From Pezicula radicicola (lineage: Eukaryota; Ascomycota; Leotiomycetes; Helotiales; Dermateaceae), in assembly GCA_003008705.1 (NCBI GenBank), contig PDUO01000021.1:64766-128765 (forward strand): a stretch of DNA of 64,000 nucleotides. Reading direction: 5' to 3'. Every line of letters begins with the position of its first letter. Position 1 is the first letter of the stretch. The notes beneath the pieces are model-generated. The model was not told the origin of the DNA. It searched no databases and was given only the letters and a program-made list of their open reading frames with translations. A program made the translations under genes and the position numbers. Shown here one piece after another: positions 23,654 to 34,816 of the stretch.

Positions 23654-25587
23654 ATGCCATCCCACATAAAAACCATCGATCCAACAGGAATCGCATCATC
23701 AGGACCCATATATTCCCACGTAACAACAACCCAAGGGCCAACAAAACAGATCTTTACCGCAGGACAGGTTGGTACCTTTGAAGATGGAACAGTACCTGCC
23801 AAATACGAAGAACAGGTTGACAGAGCACTGTACAATCTTTCGGAATGTTTAAATGCAGCCGGTGCTACAATTACAGATATCGTTCAATTGAGATGGTATA
23901 TCGTGGGATATACTCCAAAGAATCGATATCATGCCAAAGCATTACTCTCGTTTCTTGGTGGTCATCGTCCAGCAACGACATTAGTACCTGTTCCAGCACT
24001 TGCGAGAGAGGAATATCTTTTCGAGATTGAAGCTGTTGCAGCTATTCGGGATCTCAGGTCATTACCGCCTATCATACAGCCGCAATCAGGTGGGAGTTTG
24101 AGCGTTGATGTTGTTGTAGTTGGAGGTGGTTTGAGTGGACTGCAATCTGCGCATGATATTCAGAAGGCGGGATTTTCTTGTGTCGTTCTTGAGGCCAGGA
24201 ATCGTGTTGGAGGGAAGACATGGTCTCAACCTACCAAAACTGGAGGTATGGTTGATGTTGGTGCGGCTTGGATCAATGATACGAATCAGTCGAGGATGTT
24301 TGCTCTCGCGAAACGATATAAGCTTGAGTTGATTGAGCAAGATACTGATGGAAATTGTGCTGCTGAATCACCTGACGATGCCGCTTCGATTGTCTTTCCA
24401 TATGGCGAAGTTCCAAATGTAAGCACTTCTTGCCTTTGTAATGGATGTGGCTAATGAAAAACAGTTTTCAGAAGAAGATACAGCAGATATTGTGCGGATT
24501 CGTGATTTGTTTGAAGAGTTATGCCATACAATTGACATTCAAAAACCTTGGGCCCCTGAACATGATTCAGTTACGGTCGAAGAGTTCATGAAACAGAGAG
24601 GAGCGGGTGAAAAGGCTTTAGGGATCGTTAGTATATGGACAAGAGCCATGTTGGGATGCGAGTCCAACGAATTAAGTGCGCTCTACTTTCTCGACTATTG
24701 CAAGAGTGGAGGAGGATTGCTTCAGATGCGAGGTGATCGAAAGCATGGTGGACAGTATCTGCGTTTGAGAACTGGTAAGCCTTGCTAAAGCCTAGCCGCC
24801 AATTTGTTGACAATACTCAGGTACACAATCCTTTTCTAACAACATTGCCAAAAGCATGGTCCCAGGATCAGTAATTCTTGAAGCACCTGTATCTCAGATC
24901 TCCCAAAAAGAGTCGAGCACTGTGGTGACGACTGAAGATGGAACACGCTATTATTGCAAGAAAGTCGTTGTATCCGTACCGACGCCAGTCTACAAAGACA
25001 TTAGCTTTTTTCCTCCTCTTCCACTTGCAAAGGTGAAGTATAGCAATAGTACTATGCTCGGATACTACGCAAAGATGATTCTTTGCTACGATAGTGCATG
25101 GTGGAAGGAAGCAGGATTCTGTGGCATGACTCAATCTTTTGTTGGTCCTATGGCAGTGACGCGAGACACAAGCGATGAAGCTGTGAATTTGTTCTCACTG
25201 ACATGTTTTATTGTTGGAGAGCCGGGTAGGGTTTGGTCGAAGTTAAACCCCGACGCTAGGAAAGAGGCTATTATGACACAGCTTGCTGTTCTCTTTGGAG
25301 CAGAATTTGAGAAAAGAATTCGGAACCCTACGGAGATTTTCGAGCAGGAATGGGCGAAGGACCCGTGGAGTCGTGGTTGTCCATGCCCCGTCACACCACC
25401 GAATATAATGACAGAGGTTGGCACAGCTTTGAGAGAGCCTTTCGGTGCTATTCATTTTGTTGGAACAGAAACTTCTTTTGAGTGGAAAGGTTACATGGAG
25501 GGAGCTGTGCGATCTGGCGAACGCGGCGCTGCTGAGGTAATTTTGGGTCTGAAGGAGCCGGGTGCAAAGCTGTTGGCGAAGCTATGA
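23654..25587 (+). CDS. RidA (YjgF)-flavin monoamine oxidase fusion, peroxisomal
   Basis: Exons 23654-24418, 24465-24774 and 24821-25587 give 613 residues. Both introns are 46 bases with GTAAGC and AACAG or CTCAG ends. Residues about 1-135 are a RidA/YjgF domain (IFTAGQVGTFEDG near 33; GHRPATTLVPVPAL with the substrate-binding arginine near R105; EIEAVA near 124). RidA enzymes hydrolyse reactive imines or enamines. The rest is a flavin amine oxidase: FAD-binding VVVVGGGLSGLQSA (about 153-166), EARNRVGGKTWS, and the C-terminal FAD segment GAIHFVGTETSFEWKGYMEGAVRSGERGA (cited in part). The protein ends AKL, a good PTS1 peroxisomal signal, as in fungal MAO-N enzymes. A fused imine hydrolase would process the imine made by the oxidase. 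Substrate is unknown. Confidence 0.93.
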
Positions 25588-26032
25588 AGATGAGCGATAC
25601 ATAATTAGGTAGTGAGACGTCGCCTACTCAGTGTCGCTGTCTTACATAGCCTCTCTTCTCTCTGTGCAAACAATCTCCTGCTCCTAAATTCATGAATTTA
25701 GGTAATATAACTCAGTTGGTTTAAGTAACTCACATTTTCTGTAACTTAATTGACTTCAGTGATTGACTTGGCTTAACCAATTCGCATCAAATTAAGCGAC
25801 TCACTAAGACGACATATTTTACGTTCGTCCACAATGAAATCTTCATCCTACAGAATAAGAAACATACGATGAATCGCAAGCATAATAACCTATTATATAT
25901 CTCATGCGTTCCTATACTTAACAAACTGTAATTTTAGCATAGCTTAATATTAATAATCTTTGAAAAATTTCCATCCCCAGAATCTAAAAACTGGTGCGAT
26001 TGTGCCTTTACCTTATCGCCGCACCCTTGATG
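25588..26032. other. Intergenic, AT-rich
   Basis: 445 bases after the amine oxidase with no supported gene. It is moderately AT-rich towards 25900. Confidence 0.5.
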
Positions 26033-26530
26033 TCAGGGCCTTATACGAACGTTATACTGCCTTCCATTTAAATCCTCGGCTGCTAACTCGTGTACGTCGT
26101 TATTGAAGCGTTTCGGACTCAGTAATTCACCGTGCATTATGCCGTGAATGTAACAGTCGCTAACAAGCTCGAAGGTGTCCTGTCGTGGCCTCACCACAAA
26201 TGGTGTCGTGGCTCCTGGAACGAAGGTTATCAGATCCTGAATCTCGGTTTGAGATTCTTTTGGGAAAAGACCCATATAGCCGCACGCCGTTATTTCAAAG
26301 CTATACCCTTGAGTGACCCTGAGCACATTCGCTTGAAATGGCCACACGAGGCGGTGACTAGTCTCATCTAATTATTTCGGAGGCTAAGGCTTGCCCTCCA
26401 TAGGGTTAGGTCGGCCGCGACGATACGCTTCGTAGGCTGGACGGTCATACTCCAGATCGTCTCGTCGAATCCATCCTTGATCAGCAACCAAGGCTCGCCG
26501 GACTGCCTCGAGCGTACTTTCTCCTGCATG
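26033..26530 (-). pseudogene. Relic of a HET-domain protein C-terminus
   Basis: Minus-strand reading from 26347 to 26033 gives a 104-residue end with ITACGYMGLFPKE, FVPGATTPFVVRPR and CYIHGIMHGE. This is the typical closing region of heterokaryon-incompatibility proteins (an FxT..GYxGLxP and YxHGIMxGE pattern). The HET domain itself is absent. Immediately upstream the reading is interrupted by stops (a TAG after EGKP and a TAG before DETSH). A short stretch further up (ALVADQGWIRRDDLEYDR) still looks protein-like but may be of different origin. This is a 5'-truncated, decayed copy. An intact HET gene is at 56176. Confidence 0.65.
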
Positions 26531-28568
26531 CTTGATTAATATTGTCCTGTATTTATAATCTTTGTAGATGTCACGAAAGTACGCTTAGAGACTAAATAAT
26601 TTAAAGTCGGCTGAAGGTTTACTGCTACTGTATACAACCTACAGTAGTAGGTAGAAAGCGGGGCCGCTCTGATATAAATATCAGGCATAACTCAAAGGGC
26701 TGTGTCATGTATCAAGCAAATAAGCAATGTATTATCGTACAGTAGCATTAAAAAGATATGATTGGATGTTTGCGATATGCAGGCCATTCTAGTGCTTACT
26801 TCTACAGTAGATGCACTCCAGTCAGGCAGATTTGATAAAGGAACGAGGCTGTATGGCAACTTGAAATCACGGATCCAAATCCACATCTAGCAGCCCTCCT
26901 TTTAAATAGTTGATAAGTCTACTTCTTGTGCGGGGCCATACCAGAGGCGTCTTCAGCTCTTCAGCCCCCAACTCTAATGTCTCTCACAATAATAATGAGC
27001 ATCAATCATGAATTGTCTCTCCTAGGAGTCTGAAATTGCCAATGAAATGTAAGAAATGTAAGGGTGTGCCTGGAAATTAAGTGCGGCTGTGGGATGCCAA
27101 GCTTATTGAATGAGTTATTCGATGCCAGCAGCTACTATAGGTACGGGCGAGGCTCTGCAACGGGTCGAGCCGATGGGATACAGGACCTCAGAAAGGGTAT
27201 AAGAATACAGTACCAATCAAAACACTAGCTTTGATGGAATGCATATATTAGTGCTCGTTATTCCTTATATAAAAATAAACAACAAAGAGGACCTCCCATC
27301 ATCCCTTCTCTCCACAATACATCATAACATCAATATTTATCCGCGGTATAGCGTGTGTATCAAGGAGTATGGCTCTGTAAAGACGAGGGACGTGAGTTGC
27401 AGCCCAAACGAAAGGGAAGCAACACTCCACTTAGTTCCTTGCCCGCACACACATTACCCCAAATCGAGTATATCCACTGTGGGTGCGCAACGTGGAGTCG
27501 GACACGCGCATTTCATTATTGCAGTCGAATTTCGACATTTCGTTGCGAATTCGGTACGTGAAAGCTTTGTATATTCGGCGCGAGGACTTGAGAAGATCGA
27601 AGTTCGTGGGTGCGTTCGGAAGCTAGTAAATTCAGGGCTAGCTCATGGGAGTCTCGGGGGCATAGAGCAAGTATGCGACACAAACCTGTTGACAATCTAA
27701 ACGCGTGCCAGCGGCTCTCAACCTGGAATAGCATGATGTACAAGGTGGGTAGGTGGCTTCCCAATGGCTATTTATTAGATCGTGCCCATACGAGTCTCCG
27801 TATCTGCAAAGCCAAACCCCTTGTGGCGATGGATAGGTTGGCTATTAGCTCCACAGAGCTACGAAGATGTGTTTGTTACAAACCTTGTAGGCGTGTTGTA
27901 GGTGTGTTGTAGGCAGTTGTAAGTCTTGCTCGAGTTCCATTGAGGAGCGAGGCTCAAGGGTCAAAACATTGTAAGCTTGCTTGTATTATAGGCGCACTCC
28001 TGGAACTACAAAGCGTTAACGTTGAAGCTGCGTTGTCTGGCCCATCGAAGTCTCGGCTATCTACGAAGTGCCTCAGATTATTACGAGCACTCTCCGAGTT
28101 TAGTCTCACCCTGGATAGCCACATCATCGCAACTCCAAATCCAACAACCCATTTCACACTGATACTCTTCTCTTCACGCTGTCAACCCCCCTTCAAGGTA
28201 CACTTAGCTCCAATCCAATGTCTAGGAATACTGTCATCACGATGGCAAGGCGTGGAGGGCATCAAGTTGCCTCCACCGACAAGGCAGATGCTACTACTTC
28301 TCGCTCTCGTTCGAGCAGTTTGGATTGGAATTAAAGGTTTGCATTTATTTAACCTTTTTTATGTACTTTTCGTATCCTCTTGCAGTTGTTATAGGCATAG
28401 TTGTCATTGTCAAGCTTTCGAGTGTTTACGAGAATGGGGCCAGGCAAAGAAATAATACAAACAGCTGGCGATTTGCGCCGCGGTCAACTGGCCTTATCGA
28501 CGGACAGATCGGCCAAGTTCACCTTACACTGCTGTTGATTGCTGCAATCGAGCACTTCACGTTGCACA
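26531..28568. other. Gene-poor region, promoter of the next regulator
   Basis: About 2 kb. The longest frame (27239-27700, 153 residues, plus strand) has biased composition, no domain and no splice support. TATATAAAAATAAA near 27266 is a TATA-like run. I see no gene that I can support. Confidence 0.4.
28507..28519 (+). promoter_or_regulatory. GATCGGCCAAGTT motif upstream of a Zn2Cys6 regulator
   Basis: This copy lies 50 bases before the start codon at 28569. The core GATCGGCC(A/G)A also occurs three times in the divergent promoter at 32236-32354. It may be a binding site for the encoded regulator, with self-regulation; this is inferred from position only. Confidence 0.45.
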
Positions 28569-30871
28569 ATGTCGGACAATGTAACACGAAACGACGCCAA
28601 CCGACGCAGGATCAAGTTGGAGACTCGCTTCGGGAGTGCAAGACAGTCTCGAAGTCGAAAGGACCGCCCATGCGATTTATGTCGTGGCCGCAAATCAGCA
28701 TGCGTAATAGCTGAGAAGCCTCCATGTATGCTTTCCACTGATAAGGTCCACAACTTGTTCTGACGTTGCGTGTTAGGTCGACTGTGTGAGAGTAAAGGAT
28801 TGCAATGTACATTTAACTCAGAACCATCTCGAAAACGCACCACCACCCAACAGTCGTCGTCAATTCCTCAGAACGAGACATCATCAGGTGGTTCACTGGG
28901 ACATTCTATACAGACTAAGAGTGCAGTTACATCACCAACACCTAGTTCAAAACGTGATCAATCACCAAGAGATACATGGGAGCCGCAATTGGCCTATGAA
29001 CGGTCTCCGGCTTCAAGTAATGCCATCACACCAGAGTCGGCGAATCTACAACTACCACAAATAATCCCAAGTCAAGCTACTTCATCACCCATCTCGTTTT
29101 TATCCCCTCAACGCATATTTTACCGAAGTCCACAGTCAAAAGATGACCCAATTCTATCCGGAGGTCTTCAATATTCTTTGGAGGATGCCAAGGATCTTAC
29201 TGCACACTTCATCGGTTTATCAGGAGAACAAGACACTGATCTCCTTGCATCGATCCGATACAATGTATTAAATGAGACAAGCTTTGTCGACTTCAATATC
29301 CACAAAGTGTATCCTGGAAATCCCACGCAAAGCAAACCGCCGATACATTTCCCAATAGTTCATGACTCTTTTCCAGAACGAGATCAAAGAGCAAAACGCT
29401 CAGCATCAGACGCCATTGAGCAGCATGTTCGTGGTCATAGCGACGCTCTCCTGCGTCTTTACTTTCGATTTGTGCATCCGATTTTCCCCATCTTGTCAAA
29501 GGCAAGAATACTCAGAACTTATGCCAGCGACAAGTTGCGTATTCCAGCGTCTCTGCGCGGTGTGATGTATGGCCTCGCATGTGCTTTTTGGGATCAGGAC
29601 CAGACACTTCGCGGGTCACTCAGGGTTACTCAACCTGAGTTATTTGAGTATGCACATGTGGCCTTGAACAGGGAACTTGATTCTCCAAAGCTCTCTACAC
29701 TGCAAGCATGTTTATTATTGCTACACGAACAGCCAGATGCACACGGTACAACAGAAAGCCCAAAGGTCTGGACATATGCATGCCAAGCGACGGCTTGTGC
29801 TCAAAGCCTTGGATTACACCAAGATCCTTCTTCATGGAAGCTAGAGTCTTGGGAAAAGAGTCTTCGAAGGAAGCTTTGGTGGGCTACCTACTGGACTGAT
29901 CGATGGACTTCGATCTGCCACGGACATCCTCCACATATCCCAGATGATTCTTTCGATACCAGAGAGCTCGAGCTTGAAGATTTGAGCGTAGATGAAGATG
30001 TAGTTGGACTTCCTGGCTGGTCATTAGTTGCTGAGAATGAACGTACATTCAATGTAGCAAGTAGTCTTCGCTTTCTTGAGAGTTTATCGCTGTCAAAGTT
30101 ACTTAGCGATGTGTTAAATAGTTCCTTGTAAGTTTGACATGACTCTCTATTCCAACTCCAGAAAACTGACTAATCTATCTAGCACCCTCCAATCATACGC
30201 ACAAAACTACAATAGGATCACGGGGAACACCAAAGAAGATATTGAGCACAACCGTGCACTGAACGAGAGAATCACCAACCTCCCACATATACTTTCCATG
30301 GATACTTCTTACCCACATCCAAATATTAACGGTTTGTAAAATCAACCGAATTTCCAAAGCAGAAAACGCTAATTCAACAGGGCCACTCCACCTCAGCATT
30401 CTTGCTCTGAAATTCCTAAATTTAAGAGCCCTAATGGCACCAGTCCGGTCTACATCAAAGTCCAATCCTTTATCGAACCTTTGCCGCCACTTCGAGAGTG
30501 CACTTGGTGAGGGTCAGGCGTTCGTAAAATTCGTATCAGCATTGCGACCAACGGATATTCACGTGTTCTGGCCACGACGTAGGTTCAAACTACTATAAGA
30601 AACCCCGCCAATTACTAAAAGTTTATTTACAGACAGTCGAACGCATCTTATTATCGCAGCCAACTTCCTCATTTATCTGTTTTTTGGCGCTTCAACTGAG
30701 AGACAGGTGACGGAGGCTTATGAAATGCTTCAACAGCTACAGGATGATCTTAGATTTATGGCTGATATGGCTGACTGGAGTACCATAGGCCTTGTACGGC
30801 CTGCACTTCTCAGGGTCGATTCTTTCTTTCATGGAGCTGCAAAAGGAATAAGGGACGCAGGTAGCGAATGA
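28569..30871 (+). CDS. Zn2Cys6 transcription factor with fungal-specific TF domain
   Basis: Five exons (28569-28725, 28777-30127, 30183-30331, 30381-30578, 30633-30871) give 697 residues, and all introns are 49-55 bases. The start at 28569 gives MSDNVTRND. The zinc cluster (about 35-65) reads CDLCRGRKSAC, then CRLCESKGLQCTF formed across intron 1. Ser/Thr-rich linkers follow. The middle homology domain includes HSDALLRLYFRFVHPIFPIL and RRKLWWATYWTDRW. The end contains PTDIHVFWPRHSRTHLIIAA and WSTIGLVRPALLRVDSFF. The overall layout recalls nitrogen co-activators of the Dal81/TamA group, but I cannot confirm that assignment. It is convergent with the 2-oxoglutarate oxygenase gene (49 bases between stops) and is the likeliest regulator of the oxygenase/permease pair by motif sharing. 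Confidence 0.93.
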
Positions 30872-30920
30872 GGTAAGATAGAATTTAGGATATAAAGTAA
30901 CAATATACATATTTACACAA

Positions 30921-32096
30921 CTATCCAGAAACGGCAGTAACCTGGGTTAATTTCTCTGGGTACTGTAACTTCGCCCGCATAAGTCTGTACTCCCTTTGTA
31001 CTACTGGCTCGTATTTGACGGGATTTTCAGCATTAGCGCATTCTGACAAGCACTCAATGACTGCATCGATATCCGGGCTAACGAAGTATGGGATCGAGTA
31101 ACGAGCCCTAGTCATACGTTCATTGCCAGTATAACGATCTTGCGCCGGAGGAAGCGTGACGCGATGCAAGGTAGACCGAAGATAATCTAATATAACTCAG
31201 TAACCGAATAGTAAGCAAAGAGAGAATTTGCTATACATACCATTACTCCACCTCATCAACAAATCCCCAATATTCATAATAATAGCATTCTTCAACGGAA
31301 GAGCCTTAATAAACTCCCCAGGAACATGTTGATTCTCAACCTCCAACCCGCCACAATCGTCTTGAAAAAGCATAGTAATAGAACCCCAATCAGAATGAGC
31401 CGGCATCCTAGCACTCGATTCCTTCTCCAATTCCGACGCTGGAATAGGTGGATAATGTAATAGACGAAGTTGATTATTATGACCTGCGTGAAATCTCAGG
31501 AGGAACTCCGGATCTTGAAGTCCCATTCCTGTTCCTATTGCTTTTAGGATTTCTCGTGATGTCTTTGCGCATTCCCAGTAGAACTCCGTCATGAATTTTC
31601 GGAAGCCGGGGAGGACTGGGTCTGGTAACCAGACGTTTGGTTGTTCATCGTTTTCTTCGCTTCCGATCTCATAACTCTCCTACGTTGCTATCAGAACATT
31701 ATTTTCTTTAGTATTATTGGGGAGGTGATATCGTACCTTGCAGTCGGTCACAGCTCGAAGTTTCTCCCCAACTTCAAGATCATCACTAATTACTTGGGAG
31801 ACCTTTTCAAGACCGGGCCAAGAATAACCTCTGTGAACGGTTGGTCCATCTGGATGAGGTGCTAGCATTTTCTCCTCGGTTTTCAAGTCGAATAATCGTT
31901 TTGACCAGCCGAATGCTTCTTCTAGAAGAGCAGGAGAAACACCATGATTGATGATATAGACGAATCCTACATTGTGACAAGCATCGGCAAGCTGTTTCGC
32001 AACTTTCTGTCGTTCCTCGGGGCTACTATCATCTTTCCAGTTTGTGAAATCGATGATGGGGAGGTTTTTAGTTGATGGTTCTTCGATGTTACCCAT
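30921..32096 (-). CDS. Fe(II)/2-oxoglutarate oxygenase, thymine-7-hydroxylase/IPNS-like
   Basis: Exons 32096-31737, 31679-31241 and 31186-30921 give 354 residues. Introns are GTACGA..CGTAG (57 bases) and GTATGT..ATTAG (54 bases). The N-terminal DIOX_N part includes GFVYIINHGVS (about 44-54) and HRGYSWPGLEKVSQV. The jelly-roll core has the iron ligands H215 and D217 (PAHSDWGSITMLFQDD) and about H274 (LRSTLHRVTLPP), and the 2-oxoglutarate arginine is about R295 (RARYSIPYF). KESYEIG, RGYSxPGxEKVSQ and LRLLHYPP-type stretches are like those I associate with fungal thymine 7-hydroxylase, which oxidises the thymine methyl group. The divergent NCS1 permease fits a nucleobase substrate. Other IPNS-like hydroxylases remain possible. 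Confidence 0.9.
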
Positions 32097-32235
32097 TTTG
32101 GTGAAGGTGTCACCTCAAAAAATATTCTAAGGTGAGTATCTTATTCGGATGTTATGAAGCCGTTGCACAACGTATATCGTATGTCAGATAACATCGGAAG
32201 ATATTTCCAATCTTTACGGAAGCACAAGAAGCTAA

Positions 32236-32354
32236 GATCGGCCGATGCCCTTCTTAATACCCAACCTCTCACGAAAGCTACAAGTTGGCCGATCATCGCT
32301 TAGCCTCTACCCCATCTTTGGGGAAACCTTGAGAACCAATTGATCGGCCAACTT
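32236..32354. promoter_or_regulatory. Three copies of a GATCGGCC-centred motif in a divergent promoter
   Basis: GATCGGCCGAT at 32236-32246, AAGTTGGCCGATCA at 32282-32295 and its exact inverse TGATCGGCCAACTT at 32341-32354. The last two form a perfect 14-base inverted repeat spaced by 45 bases. All are in the 558-base promoter between the oxygenase (start 32096) and the NCS1 permease (start 32655). CGG/CCG content fits a Zn2Cys6 site. A single further copy precedes the regulator at 28569. Confidence 0.55.
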
Positions 32355-32654
32355 TGTATGCAAAGCTCCGAAAAGAGCCTCCATTACAAGGATCCTAGGT
32401 CGGTAATTCTCAATCACACCCGAATTCAAGAGTGGCTCGCCTTAATCAGCTTTGCGGCCGCATTCAATTGTTTCTTGGGTCTCCACTTCTACGGTACTTG
32501 CTTATCTTGACTCGCTCGCTATTCGAGATTAAAGCGACTTTATAAAGTCAACGTCGTTTCCATTCTTGCATCTGGTTTGTATCTGGCTAGAAAGATTCCG
32601 TTCTTTCCGACAGAAGGAGTTCTGTCGAAAAGGCGTACTCCAGTAAGCGGCGAC

Positions 32655-34599
32655 ATGGCGGCGAAAACAACAAAAGCGCGATTGATGGAGTGGGGTCGCA
32701 AGCTGGAGTGTCCTGTCGATGAAGATGCCAATTATGAAAATACATACGTATGCTTATTTCATCGTATCTTAACAGAAAGAAATTTACTCATTTGAATTAG
32801 TGGTGCAATCGCGATCTCATACCCATACCTGACGATCGAAGGACCTGGACATGGCAAGGCTACGCAGGCTACTGGATTATCACAGGTAAATTTCGCGCTA
32901 TTGCTTTCGAGAGAGAAATACTAACTATTTCTGAAGGTGCAAACAATTCGGCTTGGACAGCGGGATCGAGTTTACTAGCCCTAGGCTTGAGTGTCTCGCA
33001 ATCTATGGGCGTGATTGTCGGGGCTTCTTTAATCATTTCTATGATAGCCGTAGTTGCCGGATGGATGGGTTCCCACGACTACCTTGGATTTACTGTTATG
33101 AGTAGAGCGTAAGTTAATTACCAGCTATATAGCTATCCCGGTCATCTTTACTAACATAATTTAAGCTCATGGGGAATGCTTGGCGGCTTCTGGCCTGTTT
33201 TGAACCGTATTATGACTGCTTGTATATGGGTACGTATTATATTGTGTCAATTGGTCTGCTCTTGACAAATGCTAACATTTTGCAGATGGGCATTCAAACG
33301 TATTGGGGAGGACAAGCAATCAAGATAGTACTCGGCGCTGTGATCGGCCCAAAGTATGCATTTATGGCCAACACACTTCCATTGTCGGCAAATGTCGATA
33401 CATGCAGTCTGGTCAGCTTCTTTATATTCCTAGCGATCATCTGCCCCATGCTTCTTATTCCACCGGAGAAGCTCCAAACGCCTCTAAGAGTTGCATTCTT
33501 CATGATCGTCTGCAATATTTTCGGCATGCTTATCTGGTCTGTACGTACCGCTGGTGGTGCTGGATCCCTTATGAGTACAGGATCGGTGGCGAAAGGAAGT
33601 ACGTTGAGCTGGAATGCTGTTTATGGTATTCAGATTATTCTTGGTCTTTGGAGTGGTGGAATCGTGGGACAATCCGGTAAGCACACTTCCATTCAATTTC
33701 CGCCTTTGAGAAAATTAACACTGTTAGATTGGACTCGTTACGCAAAGACACAAAATGCCTCTATTTTTGGCCAAGGAGTTACTTGCCCCCTAACCATCAT
33801 TATCACCGCACTTTGTGGGTTGATCATAACTTCAGCAACATATGAGATCTACGGTGCATACTTTTGGAACCCCTTCGAGTTGCTTCTTCACATCCAATCA
33901 GTGACGATGTCTCCTGCGGCCAGAGCTGGGACTTTCTTCTCTGGTCTATCTTTTCTAGCTTCGCAACTTGCACTCTGCATTGTTCTTAACGGCATCTCCA
34001 CTGGTATGGATATGGCTGCCCTTTGTCCCCGGTGGATAAACATCCGACGAGGATGCTTCATTCTCACCATTATTGCCGTTGCCGTATGTCCTTGGAACTA
34101 CGTCAATAATGCATCGACATTCATCACTGTACTATCGGGCTGGTCAGTATTTCTCTCAGGAATGACCGGTATTCTGATCAGTGATTACTTCTTTGTCCGG
34201 AAACGCCAACTTCATGTCGGAGACATGTATCTCGGAAACAGCTCATCAGCTTATTGGTACACCATGGGTGTCAATTGGCGAGCGATTGTTGCTTGGGCAA
34301 TGAGCATTTGGCCTCTTCTACCAGGCTTCGTCCGTAGAGTCCAAGGGACGGCGTCTGGCAATGGATGGGACCACGCGTATGATCTCAGTTACTTCTTTGG
34401 ATTCTTCATGGCCATTTTCGTTCACTGGGGTCTTCACACCGCTTTCCCAGCAAAGAAACAAACAGGAGCTTCACCGTTCGTCATGCAATTACACAGACGC
34501 ACTGACATCAATGGAATTAGCCAGGAGCCATATAATGAGTCGACCACGAGCCATGATGATGAAGCTGTTGTTGTTGGGGAGAAGAATTCGACCGTGTAA
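32655..34599 (+). CDS. NCS1-family permease (uracil/uridine/allantoin type)
   Basis: Six exons (32655-32747, 32801-32885, 32937-33108, 33166-33229, 33286-33676, 33728-34599) give 558 residues. The start at 32655 has a GACATGG context and gives MAAKTTKARLMEWGRKLECP; an upstream frame extension is rejected. NCS1 marks are DLIPIPDDRRTWTWQGYAG and GANNSAWTAGSSL near the N-terminus, GGQAIKIVLGA in the middle, GQSDWTRYAKT formed across intron 5, and CPWNYVNNASTFITVLSG in helix 9-10. About twelve hydrophobic segments are visible. Fungal members import uracil, uridine, allantoin, thiamine or related compounds with protons. Intron 5 (51 bases) has no stop in frame, so retention would add 17 residues. 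Divergent from the thymine-hydroxylase-like gene. Confidence 0.94.
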
Positions 34600-34816
34600 T
34601 AGAGCATAACAATGTCTTCTTTTAGAGCATCTTCTGAAATAATTACCAATTGCGCAAATTTTATACTAGATAAACCCAGAGATACTCACATTAGTGTAAT
34701 ATATCAAAAAGCATAACGCATTTATACTGTAACCTCAACTACAGTCAAATTACAAGTCGCCACAGTTCCTACTCTGGCGAGGTTCACCGAAAAAAGCCTT
34801 CCGTAGAAACAATCAG

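Noticed and set aside
27239..27700. 153-residue plus-strand frame
   Set aside because: No domain, signal peptide or splice support, and unusual composition; length alone is not enough in this region.
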